A stretch of 64,000 nt of DNA from Acetobacter lovaniensis (GCF_014207635.1 NZ_JACHIE010000001.1:620001-684000); one strand, 5' to 3'. Numbered from the stretch's first letter, positions 54,123 to 63,715 are shown. Notes: generated from the sequence alone by a model not told the origin. Numbers and translations are program-made.

Positions 54123-54743
54123 ATGACAACCTTCACCCAGCCCGGACCCGCAGTCCGGCCAGCCAGTCTGCCCCGCCGCCAGACCGCGCGCCGGGTGTGT
54201 GTTGCCACGGCGGCTGCATCGTTTGGCCTGTATCTGGCCTCCCCTTTTGTCACGTTGTGGTCTGTCGCCTCCGACCTGCAACGCCACGATGCCGTAGCCC
54301 TGGGCCGGATGATCAACTGGGGCGCGCTTGATGCCTCACTCAAACGGCAGACACTGGCTGGCCTGCACCTGAACATCCAGCCCGCAGCGGATGAACTGCC
54401 TGATTTCGGGTCGTCCTTTGCCACGACAGCCGTATCCAACGCAGTGGATACCACGGTCACGCAGGCCAACCTTGGCACATTGCTGGATGAGGCCCTGCCC
54501 AGTTCCGCGCCCTCGGCGCAGTCCGGTACGCCGTCCTTTGCATCTCTGGCCACGCGGGCTTCGGTCCATTTCAACCGCCTGAACCAGTTTGTTATGGAAC
54601 TCCCCCTGCCCGGCCATGAGCACGAAACACCCCTGCGCGTGGAATTGCGTATTCAGGGCTGGAAGTGGAAAATTACCAACGTGGAATTGCCCGTACGACG
54701 CGCTCCCATCATGCAGGCATCGGCTACGCCTTCCAACACCTGA
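54123..54743 (+). CDS. DUF2939-type membrane-anchored protein
   Basis: The 206-residue protein has a basic N-terminus (RRQTARRVCVATAAASFG) and one membrane segment (LYLASPFVTLWSVASDL), then a region with the DUF2939 layout: DAVALGRMINWGALDASLKRQ and LRIQGWKWKITNVELP at the end. The function of this family is unknown. The ATG at 54123 has GAGGA nine bases upstream. It is divergent from moeB and ends at a bidirectional terminator. Confidence 0.82.
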   Translation: MTTFTQPGPAVRPASLPRRQTARRVCVATAAASFGLYLASPFVTLWSVASDLQRHDAVALGRMINWGALDASLKRQTLAGLHLNIQPAADELPDFGSSFATTAVSNAVDTTVTQANLGTLLDEALPSSAPSAQSGTPSFASLATRASVHFNRLNQFVMELPLPGHEHETPLRVELRIQGWKWKITNVELPVRRAPIMQASATPSNT

Positions 54744-54764
54744 AAACAGGCGGAGCGGAACCCA

Positions 54765-54804
54765 CAAAAAAAGCCAGTCCTCCCTTGCGGCGGACTGGCT
54801 TTTT
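54765..54804. terminator. Bidirectional terminator between DUF2939 and DUF3126 genes
   Basis: AGCCAGTCC (54772-54780) pairs with GGACTGGCT (54792-54800) with an 11-base loop. Seven A precede and five T follow, so both converging genes are served. Confidence 0.92.
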
Positions 54805-54818
54805 GCTGTCGCTACAGT

Positions 54819-55055
54819 TCAGGCGCGGGGCAGGTCTTCTTCCAGCACCACCATATTTATGGCGTAGCTGACATCGCCATCTTCATCATCACGATGGACG
54901 GTGCCGATAACTTCACCCTTTACGGCCAGTTCGACCGACATACCTGCACGCGGGGCCGGGTTTACAGTCAGTTCAGGCGAACCCAGCAGGCGGCGCAGCG
55001 CGCTCTGGAGGCGGGTGATCTCTGAAGCAGAAAGAGAAGCGCTCATGTCATTCAT
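54819..55055 (-). CDS. DUF3126 family protein
   Basis: The 78-residue protein has the pattern of the alphaproteobacterial DUF3126 family: ASEITRLQSALRRLLGSPELTVNP, AELAVKGEVIGTVHRDDEDGDVSYA-type sequence (VELAVKGEVIGTVHRDDEDG), and the short NMVVLEEDL end. The function is unknown. Either ATG (55055 or 55046) could start it; AAGGA lies 4 or 9 bases upstream respectively. It converges with the DUF2939 gene. Confidence 0.82.
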   Translation of the reverse strand: MNDMSASLSASEITRLQSALRRLLGSPELTVNPAPRAGMSVELAVKGEVIGTVHRDDEDGDVSYAINMVVLEEDLPRA

Positions 55056-55289
55056 TCCTTAGTCGAGCCAAATCACGCATCAGGAAAAACAGGGCACGGG
55101 GCGTATCCGATCATCCCGCCAAAGGTGAACGACCATAAACCCGGCGTGCGCGCCTTCCGATCTGTTCCGCACCCTATAGGCCATCCCGCTCGGGCGGGGC
55201 AACCTTTGGCAGATGTGCCACGCCCTTGCCATGCCCGCGCCACTTTCCACCATGCAACTGTCTCTCTCATCAAGGGAGATACCTACATC

Positions 55290-55808
55290 GTGCGAGCACT
55301 GCGCCCTCTTTTGTCCGCTCTGCTGATCAGCCTGTCCGCCGGGCTGTGTGTTATGGCCACGCAGGACAGGCCCCTGCCACCGACCATACAGAGCGACAGA
55401 ACAGATCATGTGCTGTACATGGCAACGCATGATGGCGTGGCCCAGACTGCAACAGCGCTCTCCCGCCCCCATGGGTGGGACGATGTGATGCAGGCTCTGG
55501 CACAGGGCAGGCCGGAAGCCGCCCGCATTGTGGCAACCGTTCTGCCACAGACCGACGCCCGTACGGCCCGGTCACTGGAGCACACGCTGCAACGCCTGCT
55601 CCCCCGCCAGCCTGCAATGGTACTGAGCGCGACCGAGCCCAATGCGGCCGCAACTGGCAGTACCAGAAACATCTGCTCGCCCACGGGCATGTCCACCACA
55701 TGGCGCAGACAGGCCGAACAGGCCGTGACCACAGTTCATGACATCCGTCTGGCTACGCGCGCGCAGACCTGCCTGCATACACTCCAGCACCGGGCTCCGT
55801 CCGCCTGA
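55290..55808 (+). CDS. Hypothetical exported protein
   Basis: The open frame extends to 55125, but the sequence before about 55285 is unlike protein. A GTG at 55290, 11 bases after AAGGGAG, gives a 172-residue protein whose N-terminus (RALRPLLSALLISLSAGLCVMA) is a good signal peptide. The rest is Ala/Thr/Arg-rich and mostly helical in appearance, with Cys in NICSPTG and QTCLHTL. I recognise no family. It sits alone between the DUF3126 gene and the barrel gene. Confidence 0.6.
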   Translation: MRALRPLLSALLISLSAGLCVMATQDRPLPPTIQSDRTDHVLYMATHDGVAQTATALSRPHGWDDVMQALAQGRPEAARIVATVLPQTDARTARSLEHTLQRLLPRQPAMVLSATEPNAAATGSTRNICSPTGMSTTWRRQAEQAVTTVHDIRLATRAQTCLHTLQHRAPSA

Positions 55809-55814
55809 GTTGCA

Positions 55815-55985
55815 TTTTTTCAAACATTTTTGAAAAACACAGATTTGTTAACCAGATTTTTTTAATTTTTATCGAAAAATAGCGCTGCATTCCGTATAAG
55901 CAATGCAGCACACGCAAATGCGATATGACATGAGCGCATTTATAGCAATAATGGGAATATAAGTAATTCATTATTTGAATGAATT
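55815..55985. repeat. Cluster of four inverted repeats upstream of the outer-membrane barrel gene
   Basis: Four perfect inverted repeats occur in 170 AT-rich bases: TTTTTCAAA/TTTGAAAAA (55816-55837), GCTGCATT/AATGCAGC (55884-55909), AAATGCG/CGCATTT (55916-55941) and AATTCATT/AATGAATT (55965-55985). The last lies about 40 bases before the barrel ATG. They could be parts of a structured leader, operators, or a small RNA. Confidence 0.5.
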
Positions 55986-56024
55986 GCCGGACCTAATAAA
56001 AATAACAAGAAGTGACCTCGGCCC

Positions 56025-57884
56025 ATGACCGTAATCACCCGCCACACCGCTCCAAAACCGACCAGCACCGCACACCCCCCCGTGTCCGGCCTGCGCGGTT
56101 ACACGCCTTCCCTGGCGCTGCGTACCGGGCTTCTGGCCTCTGGCTCGGCCCTGCTCTGCCTATGGGCAGCCCCCATCCGGGCCGAAACCGCGCCTAATGC
56201 GGCATATCTCCATATGCCGCACACACAGCCGGACACGCAGCCAGACGCAACGGCTGCCACCACCACCGTTACTGCCCCTGCGCATGTTACGGGGGCACGC
56301 ATTGTGACGATTACCCCTCCTGCATCCCAGCCCCCCCAGTCCAGTTTTTGGGATAACAGCCGACTGCTCCCTCCCCTGACCAGCCGCCCCGAAGCCTACG
56401 GCCAGCCCCAGTCGCTTGAACTCAAGCCCCTGCCAACAGCCCTGCTGCATCAGGGACCGTGGGGCGTATTCAACACCAATACCGGGGCAGCCGCAGGCTT
56501 TGGCACCGTAGGGTATTATGCCGTCTCCCGCTGGGCGGAAGACTGGTCGAGCCTGCGCGACAAACGCAACCGGCTGGACCCTATGGATGTGCTCAAATAC
56601 ATTCCGTTCAACACGGAAGGCGATATTTACCTGTCACTGAGCGGCAACTTCCGGCAACACAATTTTTATGACCAGCGCGCAGGATTTGGCTCGACCAAAA
56701 AAGAGCCCTCCTACCGCAACAACTTCCGCTGGAATACGGGCGCGGACCTGCATCTGGGCGAACATGTCCGCCTGTATGGGGAGTTGATGAGCGGTCAGGC
56801 GGCGGGGGTCAATTACTATGGCTACGCCGGGGGCCGCTGGCGCAGCAGGCTGGATGTGCAACAGGCCTTTGTGGAAGTGCGCGGCAAGGTGCTTAACGCC
56901 ACCGTGGGCGGCATGGCTGGACGCATGACCTTTCTGGATGCACCACCCTACTTTACCGCAGGGAGCGTGTACCCTTCCCTGCCCTATTCATGGAATGGTC
57001 TGCGCGGCTATGCGTTCTGGAAAAACTTCCGCATAGACGGGTTTTACCTGACCCTGACCAACACTGCGCCTTCGGCCATGTTCCACGATCAGGTCGGATG
57101 GAACTCGCGTCTGTTCGGAGCCTATACATCCTACGCGGTGCCCAGCTTCAAGTTCCTGGGGCGCAACAGTCAGGTGTTTGTGGATACTTTCTATCTGGGG
57201 TTCATTCTCTCCAAGAGTGCCCTGCCCACTCTGGAAGGTGGCTCCATTGCGGGCTCCACCCACCGCGATACGCCGGGCACACGCATATGGGGCAATGCAG
57301 GCCCGCTGGAGTTTTCGGTTGGCGCCATGTGGCAGGGGGGTGAGTTCCGCGCGGCCAAAAACGGACCAACGCGCCCTGTTTCCGCCTATGCCATTGATGC
57401 CACGCTCTCCTGGCGGTTTGCAAAATGGCCCGGCCATCCTGCCATTGGCATACAGGTGGACAGTGTCTCAGGCGGGAATATGCACAAAGACCAGAACAGT
57501 TCCTGGGGCAGCTTTTTGTCCCCCTACGTGCCCAGCGCCTACTACCTGGATATGAGCACCTATATCGGTCAGTCCAACCTGATCGACGTAGGCCCCATTG
57601 CCACCATTGCCCCCACGCCCAACACCACCTTGCTGCTCAAGGTGCCCGCCGTGTGGCGTAACAGCCGACAGGATGCCATTTATGCCAGCGGCACCGCCTT
57701 TTACGCCTATCGCCCGCACGGGGCCTACACAGCCACCATGCCACAGGCCAGCTTTACCTGGCGGGCCACACGCCACATTACGCTTGGCATTGACGGAGAA
57801 TACATTTTTGCCTCGCACACCATGACCAATGCCGGAGCCACATCTGGCGCCTTTGTACAAAGCAACATTGAACTGACCTTCTGA
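56025..57884 (+). CDS. Outer-membrane barrel protein, alginate-export type
   Basis: The 619-residue protein has a long basic N-terminus, then a signal region (LALRTGLLASGSALLCLWAAPIRA) and a Thr/Pro-rich linker (about residues 60-110). The remainder is a beta-barrel with alternating aromatic strands (for example GDIYLSLSGNFRQHNFY and LGEHVRLYGELMSGQ) resembling AlgE-like alginate-export porins. It ends in the BamA-recognised aromatic SNIELTF. In acetic acid bacteria such porins could admit organic anions or sugars; the substrate is unknown. The OPT transporter follows after 168 bases. Confidence 0.82.
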   Translation: MTVITRHTAPKPTSTAHPPVSGLRGYTPSLALRTGLLASGSALLCLWAAPIRAETAPNAAYLHMPHTQPDTQPDATAATTTVTAPAHVTGARIVTITPPASQPPQSSFWDNSRLLPPLTSRPEAYGQPQSLELKPLPTALLHQGPWGVFNTNTGAAAGFGTVGYYAVSRWAEDWSSLRDKRNRLDPMDVLKYIPFNTEGDIYLSLSGNFRQHNFYDQRAGFGSTKKEPSYRNNFRWNTGADLHLGEHVRLYGELMSGQAAGVNYYGYAGGRWRSRLDVQQAFVEVRGKVLNATVGGMAGRMTFLDAPPYFTAGSVYPSLPYSWNGLRGYAFWKNFRIDGFYLTLTNTAPSAMFHDQVGWNSRLFGAYTSYAVPSFKFLGRNSQVFVDTFYLGFILSKSALPTLEGGSIAGSTHRDTPGTRIWGNAGPLEFSVGAMWQGGEFRAAKNGPTRPVSAYAIDATLSWRFAKWPGHPAIGIQVDSVSGGNMHKDQNSSWGSFLSPYVPSAYYLDMSTYIGQSNLIDVGPIATIAPTPNTTLLLKVPAVWRNSRQDAIYASGTAFYAYRPHGAYTATMPQASFTWRATRHITLGIDGEYIFASHTMTNAGATSGAFVQSNIELTF

Positions 57885-57934
57885 CCCGCTTTGGGGCAGA
57901 CAAATCCCGGTGAGCATCGTATGTGCACAAAAGA

Positions 57935-57968
57935 GCGGAGGATTGCGGCCTGCCCGCAAATCCTCCGC
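57935..57968. other. Large hairpin between barrel and OPT genes
   Basis: GCGGAGGATT (57935-57944) pairs with AATCCTCCGC (57959-57968), extended inside by GCGG/CCGC with one bulged A. No T run follows, so it is not a classical terminator. It may be a transcript-stabilising or rho-related structure. Confidence 0.5.
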
Positions 57969-58052
57969 CCTTGGACCGTACGCGAGGGAACGCCAGACCA
58001 CCCGCATGATGGATGGCGCAACCTCCATGACCCTCCGGGAGAGACAGGACGC

Positions 58053-60011
58053 ATGGCCAGCCCGAACCCCCAACGGGAACTCACACTCCGTGGTCTACTG
58101 CTTGGTGCGCTTATTACCGTCGTATTTACCGCATCCAATGTGTATCTGGGCCTGCGGATCGGGCTGACATTTGCCTCATCCATACCCGCTGCGGTTATTT
58201 CCATGGCCGTGCTGCGCCTTATGGGCGGGGGCACCCTGCTGGAAAACAACATGGTGCAAAGCCAGGCTTCGGCCGCGGGCACGCTGTCCTGCGTGTTTGC
58301 GACCTTTCCGGGGCTGATTATTGCCGGGTTCTGGACGCATTTTCCCTTCTGGCAGACGGCGGGGCTGTCCTTTGCTGGCGGGGTGCTGGGGGTACTGTTC
58401 ACCATCCCGCTCCGGCGCGCGCTGGTGACACAAAGCAGCCTGCCCTACCCCGAAGGTGTGGCCGCGGCCGAAATCCTGCGCGCAGGGGCGGACAGGAGCA
58501 ACCAGCGCGGCCTGCAGGCATTGATCAGCGGCGGGGTCATGGCCTCTGTTTTTTCGTTTTGCAGTGGCGGCCTGCGCCTGCTGGGCGATGGGCTTAACCT
58601 GACCGCAAGTGCGGGCAGTGCCGTCTTCCAGCTCAGTGCCGCGTTTTCCCCCGCCCTGATCGGGGCGGGGTATCTGGTTGGCCTGAGCGGGGGCATGGCC
58701 ATGCTAACAGGCTGCATACTGGCATGGGGCGTGGGTGTGCCCTGGCTGACCAGCCTGTTACCCAACCCCGCGCACCTGCCCCCCGCCCAGTTTGCGCAGG
58801 ACATATGGCTGCACAAGGTCCGCTTTGTGGGGGCTGGCGCCATTGCCATTGCCTCCCTCTGGACCCTGATCGAGCTCATGCCCCCCGTGCTGCGGGGCAT
58901 ACGCACCATGCTGCAACGCACAACGGGCCAGACCGCCACAACAGACAAGGACCTTTCCGCCCGCACCATGGGGGGGCTTATGGTGGGAGCCATGCTGTTG
59001 CTGGCTGGTTTTTTTGCCGCCTTTCTGGCCCCCGTGGCACACGGGTTCTGGCCCATTGTTGGCGTGGCTGTGGTGTTCTGCGTTGTCTTCGGCTTTGTCA
59101 TGGCCGCAGCCTGCGGGTACATGGCGGGTATTGTGGGGTCATCCTCCTCCCCCATTTCAGGCATTATCATTATTGGCGCAGTCTTGTGCGCGCTAATGAT
59201 TCTGGCACTTGAGGCTCTGGGCCTGACACCTGACGCCATGATGGCGGATGGCCAGAAACTGGCCACAGCGTTTACCATCCTGCTCCTGTCGGCCATTACC
59301 GCCACCATCGCCATTTCCAACGACAACCTGCAAGACCTCAAGACCGGCCAGCTTGTGGGGGCCAGCCCGTGGAAGCAGGAAGTCGCACTTATAGCGGGTT
59401 GCCTTGTTGGGGCTGCGGTTATCCCGCCCGTTCTCAACCTGCTGTATCAGGCATACGGGTTTACCGGCGCCATGCCCCGCCCCGGCATGGACCCCGCCCA
59501 TGCCCTGTCTGCCCCCCAACCTGCCCTGATTACCCTGATTGCCAAAGGCATTTTTACCCATTCACTGGACTGGACCATGCTTTGCGTTGGCATGGGGCTG
59601 GGGGTGGGGCTGGTCGTGCTGGATCTTGGCCTGCGCCGCCGGGGGCAGGCTCTGCCGCCGCTGGGGGTAGCCGTGGGCCTGTACCTGCCAGCCTCCGTCA
59701 GTCTGACACTGGCCTGCGGGGCCATACTGGGGTGGGTGCTCAAGCGGATCAGCCGTAACCGACAGGCCACCAGCACCACGGGCCAGAGCAGCCCGGAAGG
59801 TGGTTCCACCGGCACCATGCTGGCATCGGGCTTTATTGTGGGGGAAAGCCTGACCGGGGTGTTACTGGCTGTTCTTTCCGGCGCTACTGGGCGGGATAAT
59901 GCTTTTTCCCTCGCCGCCTTTGTGCCCCAGAACGTACCCGCCATTCTGGGCACACTGGGTTTTGGCGCATTGTGCTGGGCTTTTGCGCGCAAAACACTCC
60001 GCACGCCCTGA
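58053..60011 (+). CDS. OPT-family oligopeptide transporter
   Basis: OPT proteins import peptides or metal chelates. The 652-residue protein has about 14-16 hydrophobic segments. Signature segments are TASNVYLGLRIGLTFASSIPAAV, with ENNMVQSQASAAGTL and PYPEGVAAAEIL typical of the prokaryotic OPT group (TIGR00733 type), ISNDNLQDLKTGQLVGASPWKQE, and the final VPQNVPAILGTLGFG. The ATG at 58053 lies behind an AGGA; the frame is open from 57891, but that region holds a hairpin and is unlikely to be translated. The substrate is unknown. Confidence 0.9.
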   Translation: MASPNPQRELTLRGLLLGALITVVFTASNVYLGLRIGLTFASSIPAAVISMAVLRLMGGGTLLENNMVQSQASAAGTLSCVFATFPGLIIAGFWTHFPFWQTAGLSFAGGVLGVLFTIPLRRALVTQSSLPYPEGVAAAEILRAGADRSNQRGLQALISGGVMASVFSFCSGGLRLLGDGLNLTASAGSAVFQLSAAFSPALIGAGYLVGLSGGMAMLTGCILAWGVGVPWLTSLLPNPAHLPPAQFAQDIWLHKVRFVGAGAIAIASLWTLIELMPPVLRGIRTMLQRTTGQTATTDKDLSARTMGGLMVGAMLLLAGFFAAFLAPVAHGFWPIVGVAVVFCVVFGFVMAAACGYMAGIVGSSSSPISGIIIIGAVLCALMILALEALGLTPDAMMADGQKLATAFTILLLSAITATIAISNDNLQDLKTGQLVGASPWKQEVALIAGCLVGAAVIPPVLNLLYQAYGFTGAMPRPGMDPAHALSAPQPALITLIAKGIFTHSLDWTMLCVGMGLGVGLVVLDLGLRRRGQALPPLGVAVGLYLPASVSLTLACGAILGWVLKRISRNRQATSTTGQSSPEGGSTGTMLASGFIVGESLTGVLLAVLSGATGRDNAFSLAAFVPQNVPAILGTLGFGALCWAFARKTLRTP

Positions 60012-60043
60012 ACTCCCTGCCAGACGGCCAGCCCATAAGGCTG

Positions 60044-60853
60044 TCAGTGCTGTAAAAGCACCGGCACACGGGGGTTGGCCAGAATATAGTCGGTCACACT
60101 GCCCATAAGCCGACTATAGACCATGTTATGCTGGTACCCTCCGAGCACCAGCATGTCGGCACGGAAGGTTCCGGCCATGTCCAGCAGGGTTTCTCCCACA
60201 TTGCGGCTCTCCGCAACTGGCTGCTGGGTTACGCTTACGCCGGGCAGAATATCCAGCGGCAGCGGATCGGTGGCGGATACGGCCACCTCAACCGCCTCGG
60301 CCGCCCCCACAAAGGAGCGGGCGGCAAAAAACGCGCGGCGGCAGGCGGGGGTGTCTTTCCATGCCATGAACATGCGGTCCCCGCTGGTCTGCTCCCAGAA
60401 TGGGGGCACAAACAGAACGGGGCGGCCGGATTCAAAAATAGCGGCACGGGTGGCTACATGCTTTTGGGCGCTGTCCCGGTTATCGGGGAAGCCCAGAATC
60501 AGCAGGTCGGCGTCCTTGCCGTAACCTGCAATAATGCGGTCCACCGTAATTTCGGGGTCCAGCCAGTTAACCTCCACCTTGCCCAGCCGGTCTGCGGGAG
60601 TGCCATATTCCTGCGCCAGCCACTGCTGGAAGCGGGTATGCAGGGCATCGGCCCATTCGCGCTGTCTGGCCCGCAGGGTCTGGGCCTGTGTATCGGAAAA
60701 CCCCATGCGCCCCAGAATCTGCTCCGGAGGCTCCCGCGCAGCCAGCACATCAATCCGCTGCATCCCCCGGATACGGGTGAGCACCTGTGCCGCCATGCCC
60801 AGCAAAACCTCCGTCTGGTCCAGTTGGCTGAGAATAACAAGGCACCGTTGCAT
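60044..60853 (-). CDS. Universal stress protein (UspA family)
   Basis: The 269-residue protein carries the Usp fold; the C-terminal half has the ATP-binding pattern LVLGGYQHNMVYSRLMGSVTDY near its end, with the Gly-x2-Gly-x9-Gly-Ser/Thr-like spacing. Size suggests two Usp-like domains, of which the first (MQRCLVILSQLDQTEVLL) is degenerate. The ATG at 60853 follows GGGAG. It converges with the OPT gene. Confidence 0.85.
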   Translation of the reverse strand: MQRCLVILSQLDQTEVLLGMAAQVLTRIRGMQRIDVLAAREPPEQILGRMGFSDTQAQTLRARQREWADALHTRFQQWLAQEYGTPADRLGKVEVNWLDPEITVDRIIAGYGKDADLLILGFPDNRDSAQKHVATRAAIFESGRPVLFVPPFWEQTSGDRMFMAWKDTPACRRAFFAARSFVGAAEAVEVAVSATDPLPLDILPGVSVTQQPVAESRNVGETLLDMAGTFRADMLVLGGYQHNMVYSRLMGSVTDYILANPRVPVLLQH

Positions 60854-60984
60854 GCACTCTCCCTCTCGCACACCATAAACTATGGGTCTGACTGTGACAC
60901 ACCTGCCCTCTCTCTGGAAGGTGAAGAAAAAACAGGCCCCTGCCCCTCGCATTCAGCGGCAAAGCTGGGCAAAACTGCCCCACC

Positions 60985-61812
60985 ATGCGCCATACGCGCC
61001 AGAGCAGAGGAAAGAGCAGAACAGTGTTGCTAAACGTGAGCGAGCGCGGCCCCGAGCACCCAACGCCCGAAAAAACCCTGCCGGTTGTGCTGCTGCATGG
61101 TCTGTTTGGCCGGGCGCGCAATCTGGGTTTTGTGCAGCGCAAGCTGGCCACAACCCGGCGTACGCTGGCCATGGACCTGCGCAACCACGGTAACAGCCCC
61201 CACGGCCCCATGAGCTACCCCACCATGGCGCAGGATGTGCTGGACACAATGGAGCACCTCCACGCCAGCCCCGCCATTATGCTCGGTCACTCCATGGGGG
61301 GCAAAACCGCCATGATGGCAGCCCTGACCCACCCAACCGCCATACGCGCCCTGATTGTGGTGGACATAGCGCCCGCACAGGGCGGGTTTGACCGGCTGGA
61401 CCTGCCCGACACTCTGGACAGGCTGCAATTCCCCCCATATCTGGACCTGCGCGGCGCCAACGATCTGCTGCGCCCCTATATTGCGAGTGATGCGGTACGC
61501 CAGCTTATGGCGCAGAACATACGGCTGGGGGATAACCCCGGCTGGGCCATCGGCCTGCCCGATATTCTGGCCGCCATGCCCGACATTATGGGCTGGCCCC
61601 ACCTTGCCCCGGACTTACGCTATGAAGGGCCAACCCTGTTCATTCGCGGGGAAAACTCTCCCTATATCAGCCCGGATAACGAGCCGGCCATGCGGACACT
61701 TTTTCCTAACCACCGGCTGGAGAGCATTCGTGGTGCGGGTCACTGGGTCCATGCCGATGCCCCCCAGCGCTTTACCGAACTGGTGGAAGAGTTTCTGGCC
61801 AATATTCCCTGA
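60985..61812 (+). CDS. Alpha/beta hydrolase (YbfF-like esterase)
   Basis: The 275-residue hydrolase has PVVLLHGLFGRARNLGF (oxyanion), DLRNHGNSPHGPMSY, the nucleophile elbow MLGHSMGGKTAMMAAL and the catalytic His near the end (GAGHWVHADAPQRF). The YbfF esterase group has this exact pattern. A GTG at 61024 is a possible later start, since the first 13 residues are Arg-rich and no ribosome site precedes the ATG. The physiological ester is unknown. It is divergent from the Usp gene. Confidence 0.88.
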   Translation: MRHTRQSRGKSRTVLLNVSERGPEHPTPEKTLPVVLLHGLFGRARNLGFVQRKLATTRRTLAMDLRNHGNSPHGPMSYPTMAQDVLDTMEHLHASPAIMLGHSMGGKTAMMAALTHPTAIRALIVVDIAPAQGGFDRLDLPDTLDRLQFPPYLDLRGANDLLRPYIASDAVRQLMAQNIRLGDNPGWAIGLPDILAAMPDIMGWPHLAPDLRYEGPTLFIRGENSPYISPDNEPAMRTLFPNHRLESIRGAGHWVHADAPQRFTELVEEFLANIP

Positions 61813-61837
61813 AGCCCCGCACGCGCGGGATAGGCTC

Positions 61838-63490
61838 TTACGCCAGAGTAACCGGCAGGCCAGCCATATCCTGCGCAACGGCCTCGGCCATGCGGATACC
61901 GTCCATGGCGGCGGAGAGGATCCCCCCGGCATACCCTGCCCCTTCCCCCGCAGGGTACAGGCCGGGTGTATTGACGGACTGACCATCCTCCCCCCGTGGC
62001 ACGCGGATAGGGGAGGACGTCCGGGTTTCCACCCCGGTCATGACCGCATCATCCATGGCAAAGCCGCGTAGTTTGCGCTCGAACCGGGGCAGGGCCTCTC
62101 GCAGGGCCTCCACCACAAAATCCGGCAGGCAGGTGGACAGGTCCGCTGGTGTTACTCCCGGTTTGTAGGAGGGCACCACATCCCCCAGCGCGGTGGATGG
62201 ACGACCGGCCAGAAAATCCCCCACACGCTGGGCAGGGGCGCGATAATCCCCACCCCCGGCCAGAAATGCCTGCCGCTCCCAGTGGCGCTGGTAGGCAATG
62301 CCTGCCAGCGGGTCATCCGGGTAGTCCTCACCGGGGCGCAGTTCCACCACCATGCCCGAATTGGCGTTCCGTTCGGCACGGGAATACTGGCTCATGCCGT
62401 TGGTAACGACCTGCCCTTCCTCCGATGTTGCCGCCACGACCGTACCGCCGGGGCACATGCAGAAGGAATACACACCCCGCCCATTGGCTGCGTGGTGGAC
62501 CAGCCTGTACTCGGCCGCCCCCAACTGCTCGTTGCCTGCGCTGGGGCCAAACTGGGCCGTATCAATAACCGATTGCGGGTGCTCGATCCGCACCCCCATG
62601 GAAAAGGGTTTGGCCTGCATGCTCACACCCTGTTTTTGCAGCATGGCAAACGTATCGCGCGCACTGTGGCCCACGGCGAGCACAACATGGTCTGCTGCAA
62701 TAACCTCCCCGCTGGAAAGGCGCACCCCTTCCACCTTGCGGGTGGATGCGTTGAGCAGCAGGTCATCCACTCTGGCCCCGAAACGGTATTCCCCACCGGC
62801 CTGCTCCACTTCCTGACGGATATGCTCCACCATGGACACCAGCCGGAACGTGCCAATATGAGGGTGCGCCAGATACAGGATATCCTCCGGAGCACCGGCT
62901 TTTACAAACTCCTCCAGCACCTTGCGGCCCAGAAAGCGCGGGTCGCGCACCTGACTGTAGAGTTTACCGTCGGAAAAAGTACCGGCCCCGCCCTCACCAA
63001 ACTGGACGTTGCTCTCCGGGGTCAGCACGGAGCGACGCCACAGGGCAAACGTGTCCACCGTGCGTTCACGCACAACCTTGCCACGCTCCAGCAGCAGGGG
63101 CCGCAACCCCATGCGGGCCAGAATCAGGGCGGCCATAAACCCGCATGGCCCGGCGCCGATAATAATGGGGCGTTTATACCCTTCTGCCGCGGCAAGGGCT
63201 GCGCCATTGGTAATGGGCGCATGCCAGGCCATGTCCGGCGCGGGTTGGACATGGATGTTGCCGGGGTGCGCAATCCGGTAACGGGCCAGCACATCTGCCT
63301 CGTCCCGCACGGCGCAATCCAGCGTGTACACAAGCCATATGGCAGAACGGCGGCGTGCGTCATGCCCGCGCTTGAACACGGTGTAGTGTTCCAGCGCATC
63401 CGCACCAATGCCCAACCGCTCACAGATCGCCTGCCGGAGTGCCTCGGGCGGGTGGTCCAGCGGTAGCCGCAGTTCAGTCAGACGGAGCAT
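61838..63490 (-). CDS. FAD-dependent dehydrogenase of the COG2509 type
   Basis: The 550-residue flavoprotein has a small N-terminal domain with GIGADALEHYTVFKRGHDARRR, then a FAD Rossmann fold (RPIIIGAGPCGFMAALILARMGLRPLLLERG begins at about residue 110), and QFGEGGAGTFSDGKLYSQ. The C-terminus has VNTPGLYPAGEGAGYAGGILSAAMDGIRMAEAV. This combination marks the COG2509 group, whose substrate is unknown. It converges with the hydrolase gene across a 25-base gap containing a small CCCGC/GCGGG hairpin. Confidence 0.88.
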   Translation of the reverse strand: MLRLTELRLPLDHPPEALRQAICERLGIGADALEHYTVFKRGHDARRRSAIWLVYTLDCAVRDEADVLARYRIAHPGNIHVQPAPDMAWHAPITNGAALAAAEGYKRPIIIGAGPCGFMAALILARMGLRPLLLERGKVVRERTVDTFALWRRSVLTPESNVQFGEGGAGTFSDGKLYSQVRDPRFLGRKVLEEFVKAGAPEDILYLAHPHIGTFRLVSMVEHIRQEVEQAGGEYRFGARVDDLLLNASTRKVEGVRLSSGEVIAADHVVLAVGHSARDTFAMLQKQGVSMQAKPFSMGVRIEHPQSVIDTAQFGPSAGNEQLGAAEYRLVHHAANGRGVYSFCMCPGGTVVAATSEEGQVVTNGMSQYSRAERNANSGMVVELRPGEDYPDDPLAGIAYQRHWERQAFLAGGGDYRAPAQRVGDFLAGRPSTALGDVVPSYKPGVTPADLSTCLPDFVVEALREALPRFERKLRGFAMDDAVMTGVETRTSSPIRVPRGEDGQSVNTPGLYPAGEGAGYAGGILSAAMDGIRMAEAVAQDMAGLPVTLA

Positions 63491-63715
63491 GGGGCGTGTT
63501 CATCCAGTATAGTTGCAAATGGGGCAAAACGATCCTCTGGCTCCTTCCCTATTCTGGAACGGCTTGGGCGTGCAACGCCTGCCGTGCAATCGGTGGAGGA
63601 TATTCCACTTCCATTCTGCGGCAACCCACCCTAGATAAAGTGGCAACCCTGAAATAGCGCCATCCTACGGCCATTTGTGTGAATGAAAGCAGCCAGAGCC
63701 ATGCCAGCCCCAGAC

